DNA of 64,000 bases from positions 101,971,841 to 102,035,840 of the forward strand of contig OZ038485.1 of the NCBI GenBank assembly GCA_964036315.1, written 5' to 3'. Every line of letters begins with the position of its first letter. Within the stretch, counting starts at the first letter, position 1. The DNA comes from Acanthosepion esculentum. Taxonomy: Eukaryota > Mollusca > Cephalopoda > Sepiida > Sepiidae. A program made the translations under genes and the position numbers. The notes under the pieces were generated by a model, which saw only the letters and a list, made by a program, of their open reading frames with translations, was not told the DNA's origin and did not search any database. Of the stretch, positions 21,982-33,704 are shown one piece after another.

Positions 21982-22261
21982 GATTCATCTGTTTGCTTGC
22001 TGCTGTTTATTCTCCCTTTGTAAAAAAGATAATTGTTAGTAATGTACATAGATACAATTCTTCTTGCTCTAATAATGAATCTGTTCGTATCCATCCAATG
22101 ATGATCTGAAACTCTGATGCCGATGGCAGCAGAACTGTTTTCCTTTAACTGTCATAATAAATGCTTTATTCTCATACATTTATTCTTCATACTGTAAAAT
22201 ATATATAAATAATATTACACTCTAAAAGGCATGAAATTTCAGCTTGCTCAGGACACCAGGA

Positions 22262-22850
22262 TTGATTTGATTGATTGATTTGATTTTTTATAGCTTATCA
22301 ACCCTTTATGGGTTACATTTTTTTTTTTTTTTTTTTTTAAGCTTATCACCCCAAGCAAGGCTGGAGGCCACTAGCACGCAAGGGGTTACAGAAGGTTTGG
22401 AGGAAGAGCAGATAGGAGTGGTAAAGGAGAGGATGTGGAGAAAGATAGTGGATCGATCAACGCAAGGGGGTTACAGAAGATTTGGAGTGAGAGCAGATAG
22501 GAATGAAAAGTGAAAGGATGTGGAGAAGAGAAGTGGATAGATCAAGGCAACTGGAGATGTTGATTGACGTTACACTTAAATAGTTGGAGATTGTATTTGT
22601 CAGGGAAACAGGAATAAGGAAGGGAGTTCCACAGGCGAGATGTGCGAGACATGAAGCTATTGGAGTAGAAGATATGTCTACATCTAACAGTTTCAATGGT
22701 GAAGGGGTGGGAATGGGATGCCAGCCTCGTAGGACGTTTAAATTCATGAGGCCTAGGAACCAGCGAAAGCAGCTCCTCGGAGCAATTACCATGAAAGTAC
22801 TTGTAAAAAAGAATAATAATTATTTTTTTGTTTGTAAGTAAATATTGAAT
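22262..22850 (-). pseudogene. LINE family A' C-terminal relic with poly(A) tail
   Basis: Leftward from about 22840: LFYKYFHGNCSEELLSLVPR, ASHSHPFTIETVRC and SRTSRLWNSLPYSCFPDKYN, ending LFKCNVNQHLQLP with few disruptions. This is the cleanest LINE tail in the window. The 3' UTR repeats a 'tggatcgatcaacgcaag' type block twice. The run of T at 22319-22339 is the poly(A) tail of the minus-strand element. It is a 5'-truncated CR1/jockey-like insertion, younger than the other family A copies. Confidence 0.8.
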
Positions 22851-22889
22851 TAACTTTTTATTGAGAAAAACAGGAATTTTTCTAGACAA

Positions 22890-23065
22890 AATGTCATAAG
22901 AGTTAACCTATATCTGAGGTTGGGAAATGGATTTATACCATTCCCAAGATAGGAATCCATCTCAGAAGTAAAATGTAATGAACTTGACTGGAATTTGAAT
23001 TTGGCTCTTCAATTTCTCATTCTAAGCTGCTATTCATTACATCAGCCACACATCCCAGGACGCAA
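22890..23065 (-). mobile_element. SINE family F2
   Basis: Reverse-oriented head and body: 'aatgaacttgactggaattt' then '...tctcattctaagctgctatt', and 'cattacatcagccacacatc' as the reversed tRNA-like start. Confidence 0.6.
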
Positions 23066-23865
23066 GTAACCCTAGGTTTGGTAACTGGGCTTAAAATACT
23101 ATTTTCGCACCATTGCAAAAGTAACGTATTTTCATTTTATTTTATTTATTTGTTGGTTGAAATTATTATTTTCATTTTACATTTTTATACACAGATTTTC
23201 AATCTTTTTATTTCACTGTCATTAAACAGTTTCAGAACAAAGTATTTAGGTAACAATCCTCCAACATGCAGGCTACCAGCAGGTTACCTCGGTGTCCAGG
23301 ATACCGTGGATGCCCAAGATATCCAAGTAATCAACACCTGACCATCATTTGTAATAGGTTAAGCTTGTTGATATTTCAATTATTTTTGATGTTATCTTCA
23401 TGAAAATTAATGAAAATTGTGATTATGTTTCAAAACTAGACAGTGAATTAAAAAAAAAAAACGAAAAAAGGAGTTGCCAAAACAATTATTAAGAATTTAC
23501 AGGTCCTATTTCAAGTCTCAGAGCAGAAACAACCTATCTCAGCCTTCAGCTAAGATTCAAGCATTAATCTTCAGCTAGATTATTGTGTTCAAGTGAGACA
23601 TGACAAAAAAAAAAAGAAAAATGGTCCTGGTGATCCCAATCCAGTGTCAGCACCTCTTCATTGCCCTACATAGAGATATTCAAAGTATTTTGACAGCTTT
23701 GTTATACTGATTGCAGGACCTGGGTAATTTTTGGTTTGGCCCACACATACCTGTGTGCTCCCCATTTAAACTGACCATGTGTCACATTCTATGCCCATTG
23801 GGGAGGTTGTTAAATATTGCTTATATGTAAGCATATCAATGAATCTAATGATGAGAAATTAATGG
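23066..23865. other. Unassigned spacer
   Basis: No coding, RNA or repeat feature recognised. The frames are short and without motifs. Confidence 0.35.
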
Positions 23866-23869
23866 AAAA

Positions 23870-24262
23870 AAGCATTTATTTTACACAACAAATATTTATT
23901 TTTCAACATAATGTCCTTCCTTGTTAATGCACTTAATTCCATGTTGAATATATAGGCACATCAATAAGTATGCCACCTAATTATGAAAGAAACATACATT
24001 TCACACAACAAATATTTATTTTTCAACATAATCTCCTTCCTTGTTAATGCACTTAATTCCATGTTGAATATATAGGCACATCAATAAGTATGCCACCTAA
24101 TTATGAAAGAAACATACATTTCACACAACAAATATTTATTTTTCAACATAATCTCCTTCCTTCTTAAGGCACCTAATTCTATGGTAAATATGTCAGTACA
24201 TCAATAATTATGAAAGAAGCATTCATTTTACACAAACAAATATTATTTTTCAACATAATCTC
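23870..24262 (-). repeat. 120-bp tandem array derived from a mariner-type transposase 3' end
   Basis: The block 'aacaaatatttatttttcaa' recurs at about 23888, 24008 and 24128 (period 120) and again, shortened, near 24233. The stretches 23941-24000 and 24061-24120 are identical. On the minus strand each unit reads HGIKCINKEGDYVEK-stop, the C-terminal tail of mariner/SETMAR-type transposases ('W.KCI...GDYVEK'). An AT-rich 3' UTR follows, then 'ggtggcatacttattgatgt', which looks like a terminal inverted repeat. The rest of the transposon is absent. Confidence 0.7.
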
Positions 24263-24734
24263 ATTCTTTGTCAACGTAACCACCTTTGTTTTAATGTATT
24301 TTTAACTCAACGCTTTACCATTTATGATGTTGATTGAACATTGTCATTATACAATGAAAATTGCAGATCAAAATTCAGCTAAAACTGTGTCAGGTTACAA
24401 AAATATTGATCCAAAAACAGTTAAATGCTATGGAATGAAAAGTCTGTGATTGGATTTTATTTATGTGAATAATTAAAAAAACTATATGATAATGATTCAA
24501 TGTCATTTTTTAAATGGATTTCTTTTTTTTATCTAATTTTATTTCTTATTACTATAAGCATTAAGTATTATTGTAAGTGCCCACATAAAAAATAAAATTT
24601 TAAAAATATAACGTCTTTTAGTCATAAGAAATATGGTAATCATTCTCAAAGTTCTTTTTGTGAAGCATTGTTATTTATGAATGAGTGTCAACTTTTTATT
24701 AACTGCTGAACAATGATTAAATTGTTTCAAAACA
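24263..24734. other. Unassigned AT-rich spacer
   Basis: No feature recognised. Confidence 0.35.
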
Positions 24735-24745
24735 TTACTTTCAAA

Positions 24746-25182
24746 CTCTGTCTATATTTCTGAGATGAGGTATTGTAATTATTTACATTATTCAGACTGT
24801 TGTCCTCATCTTTAATGCCGTATTCACAATGTTTCAACCATTGTATGCTCTGGCCTTCTTCAGGTGATTAAGGCACATGACCCAGTGGATAAAAGCGCTG
24901 GTTGGATCCGGTGACTTGACCCAAAGAGTTGCGAGTTCAATACCTGGCTACTGCAGTGGTGAACAAAAAACTTGTAGAGTTGAGTTAAAGGGAGATAACC
25001 GAGACACCCGGAAGAGGCATGGCACGTGGAACTAGAACAATATACCCTGGTGGACAAAATAAAGGTTTCAGTTCAAAATTCCAATCGCCTGAAGAATGCC
25101 AGAGCATACAATGGCCGAAACGTTGCAAATATGACAATAAAGATGAGGACAACGGTCCGAACAACATAAATAATGTAAATAC
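24746..25182 (-). mobile_element. Fold-back tRNA-SINE, copy 2 (minus)
   Basis: It is flanked by an 11-bp target-site duplication, ttactttcaaa (24735-24745 and 25183-25193). On the minus strand it starts 'gtatttacattatttatgtt'. The complete antisense unit (tail, body, tRNA-like head) is followed by a partial sense tail containing CTGAAGA-AGGCC...GAAAC-like text, then the terminal block 'acctcatctcagaaatatag'. The plus strand shows the head: 'acccagtggataaaagcg' (A box-like) and 'gcgagttcaatacctgg' (B box-like). Confidence 0.75.
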
Positions 25183-25274
25183 TTACTTTCAAATCTTTTT
25201 TTTTTTAACTATATAGATCTTCTTTTGATATCACAAGAAAAACTTTTCTGGTGTTTGTGTCACTGTCATATATA

Positions 25275-26045
25275 CAGGGCCGGATTATCCTTTAAGCTGC
25301 AGCCTCAAGCTTTTATAAAGCAATGATTTTAATTTTCTCAATGTTATAACTTATAGTTTTCTAAACTGAATTGAAGTGATATCAATATGACAAACTCATT
25401 ATTTATTTAACTTTGCAGGAAACAAAGCAAGGGAAAAATATTTTTTGTGTCATTGTGTTTCAAGTGGAAATGGTTTTTTATAAAGTAGTGATTTTAATTT
25501 TCTAGATGTTATAAATTCTAAATAGTTTCATAAACTTAAAAATGATATAAGAATGACAAACTCATTTATTTTGAATTGTCTTTACAATGCTGGTCCTAAA
25601 AAAATATTTTTTTTTACTAGTGGTGTTACTAATAAAATAAGTGTTACTGTTAGTGTTAAATAATGTTGCAATAAAATAGTGGCATTTCTTAATCTTAAAG
25701 AATATTCTATTAACAAACAAACGATAGCTATTCTAGTTTATTTAAAGAATTTGCAGTAAATCTCTACTTCAAGCTATGTAAATATCGCTGAAATATACAG
25801 GTTGGTCCGAAAGTCTTGTCACCCAGATATAATATAATTTTCTATTTCAGATGGCTGACACGAGCTCCTGCAGTTTGGAAGAGAGGGTTAGACTGACAAG
25901 ACTTTCGGACCACCCTGTATAACGAGTAAAAAAAAAAATATATTCACGACGGGTGAGGGCGTGTTAGAGAGTGATTCCGTCTGAGTGGGGTGAGGGGCAT
26001 AATTTCATTAGCCTAGGGGCCCTAAAAGATCATAATCCGGCCCTA
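25275..26045. mobile_element. hAT-like non-autonomous element
   Basis: The ends are CAGGGCCGGATTATCC on the left and 'cataatccggcccta' on the right, a 14-bp inverted repeat with one terminal mismatch. CAGGGCC-type ends are common in hAT transposons. No 8-bp target duplication could be confirmed. The inside holds two diverged direct repeats (25308-25405 and 25475-25570: 'gattttaattttct.', '...gacaaactcattt'). It has no transposase. A mariner MITE (25796-25919) is nested in it. Confidence 0.6.
25796..25919. mobile_element. Nested mariner-type MITE (124 bp)
   Basis: The terminal inverted repeats are TACAGGTTGGTCCGAAAGTC and, at the right, GACTTTCGGACCACCCTGTA (19 of 20 match). TA flanks both sides (25794-25795 and 25920-25921). 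Just inside the right repeat lies 'ttttctatttcag', then ATGGCTGACACGAGCTCC, which would start MADTSSCSLEERVRL. 'LEERV' is the usual first helix of mariner/Tc1 transposases. The MITE therefore looks like an internal-deletion derivative that keeps the first codons of the transposase. Confidence 0.8.
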
Positions 26046-26840
26046 AACAAAGATTATTTTCTTTTCTGCAAAAAATAAAAATAAAATAAATAAATAAAAA
26101 AATCGAACAATGTATTTTTGGAGGATATCTTTTTTTTTAGGCAAGTAGTTTTAAAGTAGTAACGTGCTCAATATTAAGAAATAGAGCTTTAGTTAACATT
26201 AACAGTCACACTTACTTATTAAATAATTAAAATTAAGTTCAAACTTATCTTCCCAACTCAGAATTTGCAGATATGGTATCTGCTCATCAGGAGTTAGATA
26301 ATAAAATTGAATTCATTTACGGAGCAATGTACATTTTTTAGTTCTCTTACTTATTGAGTGCTAAGTTTTGAACTTATTTATTAATTATATATTTAATATT
26401 TAATTTATATTTCATTGTTTCACACGGCATCCCGACTATTACATTTCATTTTTATGATTGATCTGCAATGTAAGATGCATTTTGTATGATTTTGGCGGCA
26501 GCTCTATTGAAAGTTAAACTAAACTACTAAAAACACATAGCTACTGGACTGGGGATATCTCCATTTTGGGGAATGAAGATTTTCACTACAATTTTTATTT
26601 ATTACTGATTCACGTTTAATGCTACTTTAATTATAAACAGCTAAATTTGAATTGTATTCTTCTCGGAGAAAAAAAGACGGCTCAAAAAGTGGATTTAAAT
26701 AGGTTCAATCTAAAGTTTCTAAACGTTATCTTGCCGCTTTTTATGTTGGGACAGTTCTTTGTAAAAAAAATATTATTATTATTACATCTATAATATTTTT
26801 AATGTATTCAGATCTAATGTAATTATAAAACAAGCGCTGA
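26046..26840. other. Unassigned AT-rich spacer
   Basis: No coding, RNA or repeat feature recognised. Confidence 0.35.
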
Positions 26841-26856
26841 TAACAATGGCACTCAC

Positions 26857-27120
26857 CAATTGCTGTCGTAAAATCAACAAGTAAAGGAACCACCAGTCAA
26901 ACAAGTTTTTTTTTAAAAGATTGTGAGAAATAAAAACGTGTTTTGTTTCGTTGTGGGCCGCAAGTAAAAGTAAACAAGACAAGGCCACTTTCACTTTCGC
27001 CCTCTGACAATCTCTCTATCTAAAAACTTTCGATTTCTCTCTATGCGAGTCTATTCTATCCCCCTTGCCCCTCTCTTTGTCAGTTGATTTAACTCTCCTC
27101 CCCATTTTGGTCAAATTATA
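26857..27120 (-). promoter_or_regulatory. Candidate first exon and upstream region, minus strand
   Basis: On the minus strand a consensus donor, caattg/gtgagt, lies at about 26857. Upstream of it the ATG at 26994 opens MKVALSCLLLLAA..., a frame with a hydrophobic, signal-peptide-like start that runs for 46 codons to that donor. Further upstream (27000-27110) is a pyrimidine/purine-rich segment without repeats. This could be a first coding exon, but no downstream acceptor or exon was found and the frame may be chance. Confidence 0.25.
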
Positions 27121-28520
27121 AAAAAAAAATAGAAGAAAAGCCTTATCACGGCGAGTTCACCATTATAACAAGACACGCATAGAAAAAAAGTCCCCTTGAA
27201 AGTAAGAAAAATTAAGTAAATAATGTCTTACTTCCGTCACTAAAATCCTTTAGATCGGCCACTACATATTAGTTGGGATTGTAATTTTTGTGAAATACTT
27301 AGTTTTTATCATTGCAGAGAACACCCGCCACGCAATAATCGTCTGATAAAGTTCTGTGCGTCTGCTTATCGCTGCCCTCGCCATTTTCAAGTCTCGTGAG
27401 CTCTCGTCGGACGAGTTCATTATTTCATGAGAGTATCAACTGCAATACAAACTGCTTGTGTGAAAATCGGAAGATTGGCGAAAAAGCGTAGGGGTGAGCA
27501 GGTTGCTCGATAAGAGCGCTAACCTAACGACAAGAGTTTTTTGACAAAATAAATAAATAAAAGACAAATTAACTAAAATTTAATAGAAAAAAAAACACGT
27601 CTCTTAATTTAAGACAAACACTCCTATTTTTTTTTAACTGTCATTTAATAAATATTTAAAAAAACGAACGAGATTGCATTTTTAAGTTTTTTTTTTATTT
27701 ATATTTGATATGAGTTTTGCTTCCCGCCACCCCCATTTTATGTTTAACCTCATCATATATCCAAAATCCTCGAAAGGATAAATTTATTATATTTTCCAAT
27801 GTAGTTTCATTCATCCACTTGATCGCTCGTTCACTGGTTTTCGCTCTTCTTGGTGAAGTGTCGCCTCATACAAAAAAAAGGTAAAAGAAAAAAAAAAAGA
27901 GAGTCATGATTTTTTTCCTTTTTTTTCTTTTCTTAACTGAAAAAAGATAAATTATTTAAAAATTCATTTTATTTTTATAAAAAAAAAAAACACTTAATTT
28001 TGTTCAAAGTTCATTTTTACACTCTTTCTCTTTTTCTTCGTCACTTGGGCTATTTTTTTAAATAGATTTTTTTTTTTTTGTGCGGTTGTTTTTTAATTTT
28101 AAAAAAAGTAATGTCATTGAAGATATTTTTAATTTATCTGTAATCATTGAACTATATATAGTCTATTTTCTCTCTTTTATTTAAAAAAAAAATCTGTATT
28201 TTAAAATAGAGAAAGGTTCGGTAGCTTAAAGATAAATTTCGGGTGGGAGGTGACTAAAATAGAATGCGAATAAGCTGTCACCCCCGCCGTTTCCGAAATC
28301 GGCACATGGACCGGCTGTGTCCAGGCTTACCTCAGTGACAGAGCTCCACCGAGCACACCACGGCAATTTAGAGTGGAAAGACCTTTCTTAAAAAAAAATA
28401 TCTATATACCAACAATTGAATTTAGCTACAGCAGTAATTGAATAATCGTAGGGGGAGAGAGTGATTTAAACCGTTGCAACAGTGAAAAAGACAAGTTTTG
28501 AATGCTAAAAAAAAGGTAAG
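27121..28520. promoter_or_regulatory. Repeat-poor, CpG-containing zone with splice-donor-like sites
   Basis: This is the longest stretch free of recognised transposons in the left half, and it has more CpGs than its surroundings (27290-27540 and 28245-28380). Donor-like sites: plus strand, aaaaaaag/gtaaga at about 28516; minus strand, cactgag/gtaagc at about 28331. The two could mark divergent noncoding first exons from a shared promoter. No coding sequence, TATA box or initiator could be assigned. The role is inference. Confidence 0.3.
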
Positions 28521-29131
28521 AAAGATGCAGTTTTAAATATTTTTTTAAAATTTAATTTTCATTCATTCAACTATATTCATTCATCCAATAATTCGCTAAC
28601 CTATTTTCCGTGTCTTCGGTCGTTGGGTTCAAAAACACTTAATACACGCATTTCTACCCATCTATCAAGTACCCGACCCCCCATTCATTGTTGAAATCGA
28701 TAGAGAGATACCTGAAGAGGGGAAAATCTTTTTATTACACGCTTACATATCATTATTATACATTTACTCTCTACTGTGTAGAATTCCTAAGTTACTACTG
28801 CTTGTTGCACGCAACGCGCTAATGCGTGGTTCGTTTGAATTGATTTCAACAACCGAAATAATTATATATAGACTTATGATAAAATAACTAGATGACAGTG
28901 ATTGTGAATGTTCTGAGAATGTTTATAGCGGGTGGAAGTACCTGCGACCTTTTTGTAGCGATAGAAATTTGAAGGCATGGGTAGTTTTGTCGTCTGCAAC
29001 CTTCTATATCTGTGTTTTAGCTGTCCCCTTCACCTACTAGTTTCATATTTACCTGGACTGACTGACTTTCACTTTCATTTTAATGCTGAGCGCGTTTTTT
29101 AGTTAAATAATAATCCCATCCCTGGTTAGTA

Positions 29132-29136
<5 letters not shown>
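28521..29136. other. Unassigned spacer (possible first intron)
   Basis: No feature recognised. Confidence 0.3.
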
Positions 29137-29179
<43 letters not shown>

Positions 29180-29195
29180 GTATATATATATATAA
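29137..29195. repeat. (TA)n with TG interruptions
   Basis: About 59 bp of TA with three 'tatg' interruptions. Confidence 0.9.
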
Positions 29196-29537
29196 TCTTC
29201 TGTTTAAGACTATTCATTTACTTAAAAAAAAAAAACCTCCTTTGCTATATTGTTCCTTTTGTGTGTAGGCCTATTTGTCTGACTTGGGCCACATAAATTT
29301 AAGTACCTTACATTGTTCAACTCTATCATAATCATTACATCTTTCTATTGCTGTTAATTTTATTTATTTTAATTTATCTTTTCTTTTTAGTTCATATCGA
29401 CCTTCAAATCATTTATACATTATTCATCCCTTTCTTAACACTGTCACTTCTTGCATCTCTCTTCAGTTGGTCATTTGTCTCCTCTCTCTCAACTCCAATT
29501 ACTAAATCATTTACACTCTCTTTTTATCTGTGTGCCT

Positions 29538-29605
29538 ACCGTAGTGTGATAGCAAGCTTGTTTTACAAGCCAATTCACTTACATAGTAAGTTAAATCTCA
29601 CTAGG
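29538..29605 (+). mobile_element. SINE family F1 head fragment
   Basis: 'agtgtgatagcaagcttgtt' and 'agtaagttaaatctcactag' match the tRNA-like head of the F1 copies at 30281-30397 (reverse) and 59084-59222. Confidence 0.45.
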
Positions 29606-29607
29606 AA

Positions 29608-29713
29608 CTCTGCTATGATACTTTAACTTTATATATAAAGCTATCTTAGCAGAGATATTCACTAAACTTAGGCAAATATAAATTATATTTGACTAAGTTT
29701 GGTGAATATCTCT
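29608..29713. repeat. Two adjacent hairpins
   Basis: Hairpin 1: 'ctctgctatgata' is mirrored by 'tatcttagcagag' around a TA-rich loop (29608-29653). Hairpin 2: 'agagatattcactaaactta' continuing to 29680 is mirrored at 29684-29713, 28 of 30 pairs, with a loop of only a few nucleotides. Confidence 0.7.
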
Positions 29714-30280
29714 CTGTCCCCACTTCAAACCTCTTGTGCACTTTTTTCCCTTTTCACAATAAATCTATTTCTTTCATAGGTTAGAAAATCTATTTTGTAC
29801 CAGTGGTATGCAAGCTCACCTCCCAATCCAATGGTTTTGAGTTCACTTCTCACTGTGGGCCTTGAAGTTTGTACCCTTGTATCAGAAATATCTAATAACT
29901 ATAACGTTCTATTTAAAACTATTTCATCAATACTCTCGTCGAGATAGATGGCTAACTATAAAATGAAAACATTCACAGACTTTATACATGATCATTTCAA
30001 GATAAGATACCTAGAGTTTTATTTTTATATAATTTTATTATTTTAATTTTTTTTTTTTTTTTTTTTTTTTGGTTAATAACTTTCGTTCTATTTAGTTTCA
30101 CTTCCTTACCCCCAACTTACCCTTAATATTACTAGGGTTATTCCTTTTTTGCTTATGGACTAATTCAAACATTTATATTAAAATATTATACATATACTTA
30201 TTTTTTTTAATTAATGAAAATTTTTGTCATGAAATTTAATCCAAATATTTTCTGTCTATAGTGATTTTCCAAGTTTAGTT
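29714..30280. other. Unassigned spacer
   Basis: Mostly AT-rich. 29790-29880 has weak similarity to a tRNA-like SINE head ('gagttcacttctcactgtgg'), too decayed to call. Confidence 0.3.
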
Positions 30281-30397
30281 TAGATGTGGCACAAGGCCGA
30301 AAGTAGGGGGGCACCCAGTGAGGATCGAACTCACTACTCTGTCGTAATTGTTCTGGTGAGACAAGCTTGCTAACTATTACACTGCCTCTAGGTGCCC
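30281..30397 (-). mobile_element. SINE family F1
   Basis: On the minus strand: 'ggcagtgtaatagttagcaa' (A-box region), 'gagttcgatcctcactgggt' (B-box region, close to the tRNA consensus), and the tail 'ggccttgtgccacatctaaa'. It is the best-preserved F1 head in the window; the relative at 59084-59222 is in plus orientation. Confidence 0.75.
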
Positions 30398-30523
30398 ATA
30401 TTTTCTGTCTACAGAACTAAATTTGTTGGGGTAGAAATAGATAATTCACTTTGATCTTAAGTAGGCAATCAGATGAGAAAAAAAATTGTTTTTTTAAGTA
30501 TTGCTATCTTAAATTCATGAAAA

Positions 30524-30573
<50 letters not shown>

Positions 30574-30697
30574 TCAAGAGGGTACTAAAAGTTCTTAATT
30601 TGATTAAGAAAGGATTTATTTTTAAAAAAGATTATTAGGTTTAGTCATTTGGTTATATTTTAATTGGGTTGGGCTGAAAACTTTTCAGCACCCATTT
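30574..30697. mobile_element. MITE family M, complete copy
   Basis: Left end 'gagggtactaaaagttctta' and right end 'ggctgaaaacttttcagcac' form diverged inverted repeats of a 'gggtgctgaaaagttcttgg' type. Length about 124 bp. Other copies: 35386-35460 (part), 43482-43592, 48420-49042 (interrupted), 54945-55075 and 60530-60650. Probably a Tc1/mariner derivative. Confidence 0.55.
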
Positions 30698-31135
30698 GTG
30701 TGTGAGAGAGGGAGAGAGAAAAGCTGACAATAGACAACTGTAATTAGATACAAAAAAATTAGAATTGTCTCTTGTCTTCCCCTCAGTTACTTCTTACTTC
30801 TTCCTCTAAAAGTGGACATAACAAATTAAAATTCTTATAAACTCCAAATGATGAAATTGAAACCGCACAAGAAATGTCATGTGTGCATTAAATTTATACC
30901 AGAAGATTTGTCAAATTATTTATTCAAATGTTATTACATCTAATTTTGATATTCAAACGCTGGTTGCTTGAAATAGGAGTAACCAACAAAAATGAATCAG
31001 AAATTAACAGGCCCACACAAAAGACAATTCCAGGTCTTCTTATTTTGTAGTTATGTACTTGTTTTTTTTATTTTTATTTTTTTTATCTCTATCTCTGTGT
31101 CTATATAGCTATCTCATTCTCTACATATAGCTATT
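30698..31135. other. Unassigned spacer
   Basis: No feature recognised. Confidence 0.3.
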
Positions 31136-31139
31136 TCTC

Positions 31140-31145
31140 TCTCTC

Positions 31146-31181
<36 letters not shown>

Positions 31182-31311
31182 CACTGTGTATCTATATATA
31201 TATATATATTTCACTGTGTATCTATATATATATATATATTTCACTGTGTATCTATATATATATATATATATATATATATTTCACTCTGTATCTATATATA
31301 TATATATTTCA

Positions 31312-31358
<47 letters not shown>

Positions 31359-31568
31359 TATAATCTGTATCTATATAGCTATCTCATTCTCTACATATAG
31401 CTATTTCTCTCTCTCTCTCTTTTTTATATATATATATATATATTTACCTACCTCACTCTGTATCTATCTATCTATATATATATATATATATATATATTTA
31501 GCTATCTCTATCTATCTATGTGTGTGTGTGTATATATATATATATATTTAGCTATCTCTATCTATCTA

Positions 31569-31609
<41 letters not shown>

Positions 31610-31630
31610 CTATTTCTCACTATCTATCTA
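31140..31630. repeat. Compound (TA)n / (CTAT)n array
   Basis: It consists of TA tracts separated by repeated linkers: 'tttcactgtgtatc' (five times, 31180-31320), 'agctatctcattctctacat' twice, and 'gctatctctatctatctatg' with (TG)n twice. Long reading frames across it are low-complexity artefacts. Confidence 0.9.
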
Positions 31631-31700
31631 TCTAGGATTAATACAAATATAAAATTTGTCACTTAGCTGATTGATGTTCTAATCATCTAAATAAATGATA
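31631..31700 (-). repeat. Family F distal fragment
   Basis: 'ggattaatacaaatataaaa' and 'gtcacttagctgattgatgt' match the outer end of the family F repeats at 17620-17670 and 62970-63020, again next to a simple-repeat array. Confidence 0.5.
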
Positions 31701-32482
31701 TGTGTGTAAAATTTAAAAAATTATATATTGTGTGTGTGAAATTTCTTTCACAAGCTCATCTAATCCAGTCTATTTATCATCATTATGATGCTGTCTATCT
31801 CTCCCCACCCCACACTTTTTTAACAAAATTGTGAAGAAAGTGGGTGGAACTAATTTTTATTTTCTTAATAATTTTGGAAACTTTCTAATAATTACTGCCA
31901 TCTTCTCTGACTCTTAAGATTTAAGAAGAGTAAAGATCTAGAGATGAATTAAAAATTATATGAAAACTATCTGGTTAAGATGAATAGAGCAAAAAGAATG
32001 CATTTTGATTCAAGGGATATTTTTTTTTTTTTTTTTTTTAAACAGTAAATGTTATAAAATGTGTAGATAATATAGATAAATAAAATGGAAAAACTAAAAG
32101 AATCCCAGGTATCAAAGCTAAATATTTCTATTTTGTATATATTACTTTCTCTTCCTATGTAGATTAATCACTAAGTTTGACTTTGTCTGGTACAAGGACA
32201 GATGCATAAGAATATTAATTTGTATTAATGACTAAGACTGTTGTAAAAATTCAGGTAGCATTTCACTTATTTAGACACTCTCATTCTTACTGATATTCAG
32301 TTTTATTTTTAATAAATTAATGAAAATAAAGGAATTTAATTATTTTTTGTGTGTATAGTTATGTATAAATTATAATATTGATTTTCTTGGGATTGAGTAA
32401 AGACATGACAGTGGGGGTTGTACAGCTTGATCCTATTATATATTTATCATGACCAATTCTGAATTTTATACACATTCAAAAT

Positions 32483-32517
<35 letters not shown>

Positions 32518-32666
32518 CTCGGCTTGCACATGATTATCTCGTTCTCTGTGTTCATATTTTTTTTCTTAAGTCTCTCATTTTTGTCTTTGTCCGTTTAATT
32601 ACGGCATCTTGGAGTAGAAATATAAACAGAAAATACATGGGAATTACTTTTGAATAAATTTGTTTA

Positions 32667-32700
<34 letters not shown>

Positions 32701-33574
32701 TTTTTAATGAATAAAAAAGTTTGTTAATGTAAGAAAACTTTCTCTTGATATGTATTTTACATTTATTTTATGAAAAAAATTAATTTTTGCCACCTGAAAC
32801 TGATACACAAGATTAAAATGCCTGATGTATCAAAAACATTAATGTATGAATGACTTTTGCTTGAAACACCCACCCTCAAGTTTTAACTGAATGGAGGGTG
32901 GAAGTTAACAATCATAGAAGAATTCTGTTTTGATAAGGTTTCAGTTGCTATTAAAATGGCTGTGTTTCTATCAGTCCATTCTTTTTATTTTAAGTTATAT
33001 AATTTTAATTGTAGAATTTCATAGACACAAACTTTTAACCATAGTGATTAGAATTTTTTCTGACTGCTTTATAGATCTTAATTATCTATCAAGCTGTCTG
33101 TTATCTCTCTATGCTTTTCTACATACATTTCTTTGTATAAATTTAAAATTCTGTGGTTTTAGAGACAATTTCTAAAACCAGTTTTGTGTATTTTAAGAAA
33201 TAAATTCAAGAAATGAGGTGGGTAGATCTACTGCACATGAAAAGTAATTGGTACTAATAGGTCTCATTTTATATATAATATAATATATATATATATATAT
33301 ATATGATCTGCTTATATTTTTATCTCTTCTGTTAAAATTAGATTTCAATCAATGAATTATTGCAAGATTTATTTGACTCTTGTCAGTACTAAGTTACTTT
33401 GTACCAATCTTTTTTTTTTCTTTCTTAATCTATCAGCCTAAATATTTCTGTTTATTTAATTATGCATAATTGTTTCAGCTTTTCTGGTCTTGTACTATAC
33501 GTTCTATTCTGGAGATAAAAATGACCCCTCCATGTATTTCACACACATTATATGTCTATATATCTATCTATCTG

Positions 33575-33613
<39 letters not shown>

Positions 33614-33700
33614 ATGTACGCAAGCATCCGTTTATACACACACATTTATAGAACACCATTTAAATTTCTTTCTACACACACACACACACGGAGGATACCT
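31701..33700. other. AT-rich spacer with microsatellites
   Basis: Poly(T) at 32020-32040 and 32680-32706, (CA)n at 32487-32515 and a (TA)n tract at 33280-33304. No gene or transposon recognised. Confidence 0.35.
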
Positions 33701-33704
33701 CACA

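Noticed and set aside
31186..31551. A 121-codon frame of Tyr/Ile repeats
   Set aside because: Translation of a TA/CTAT array.
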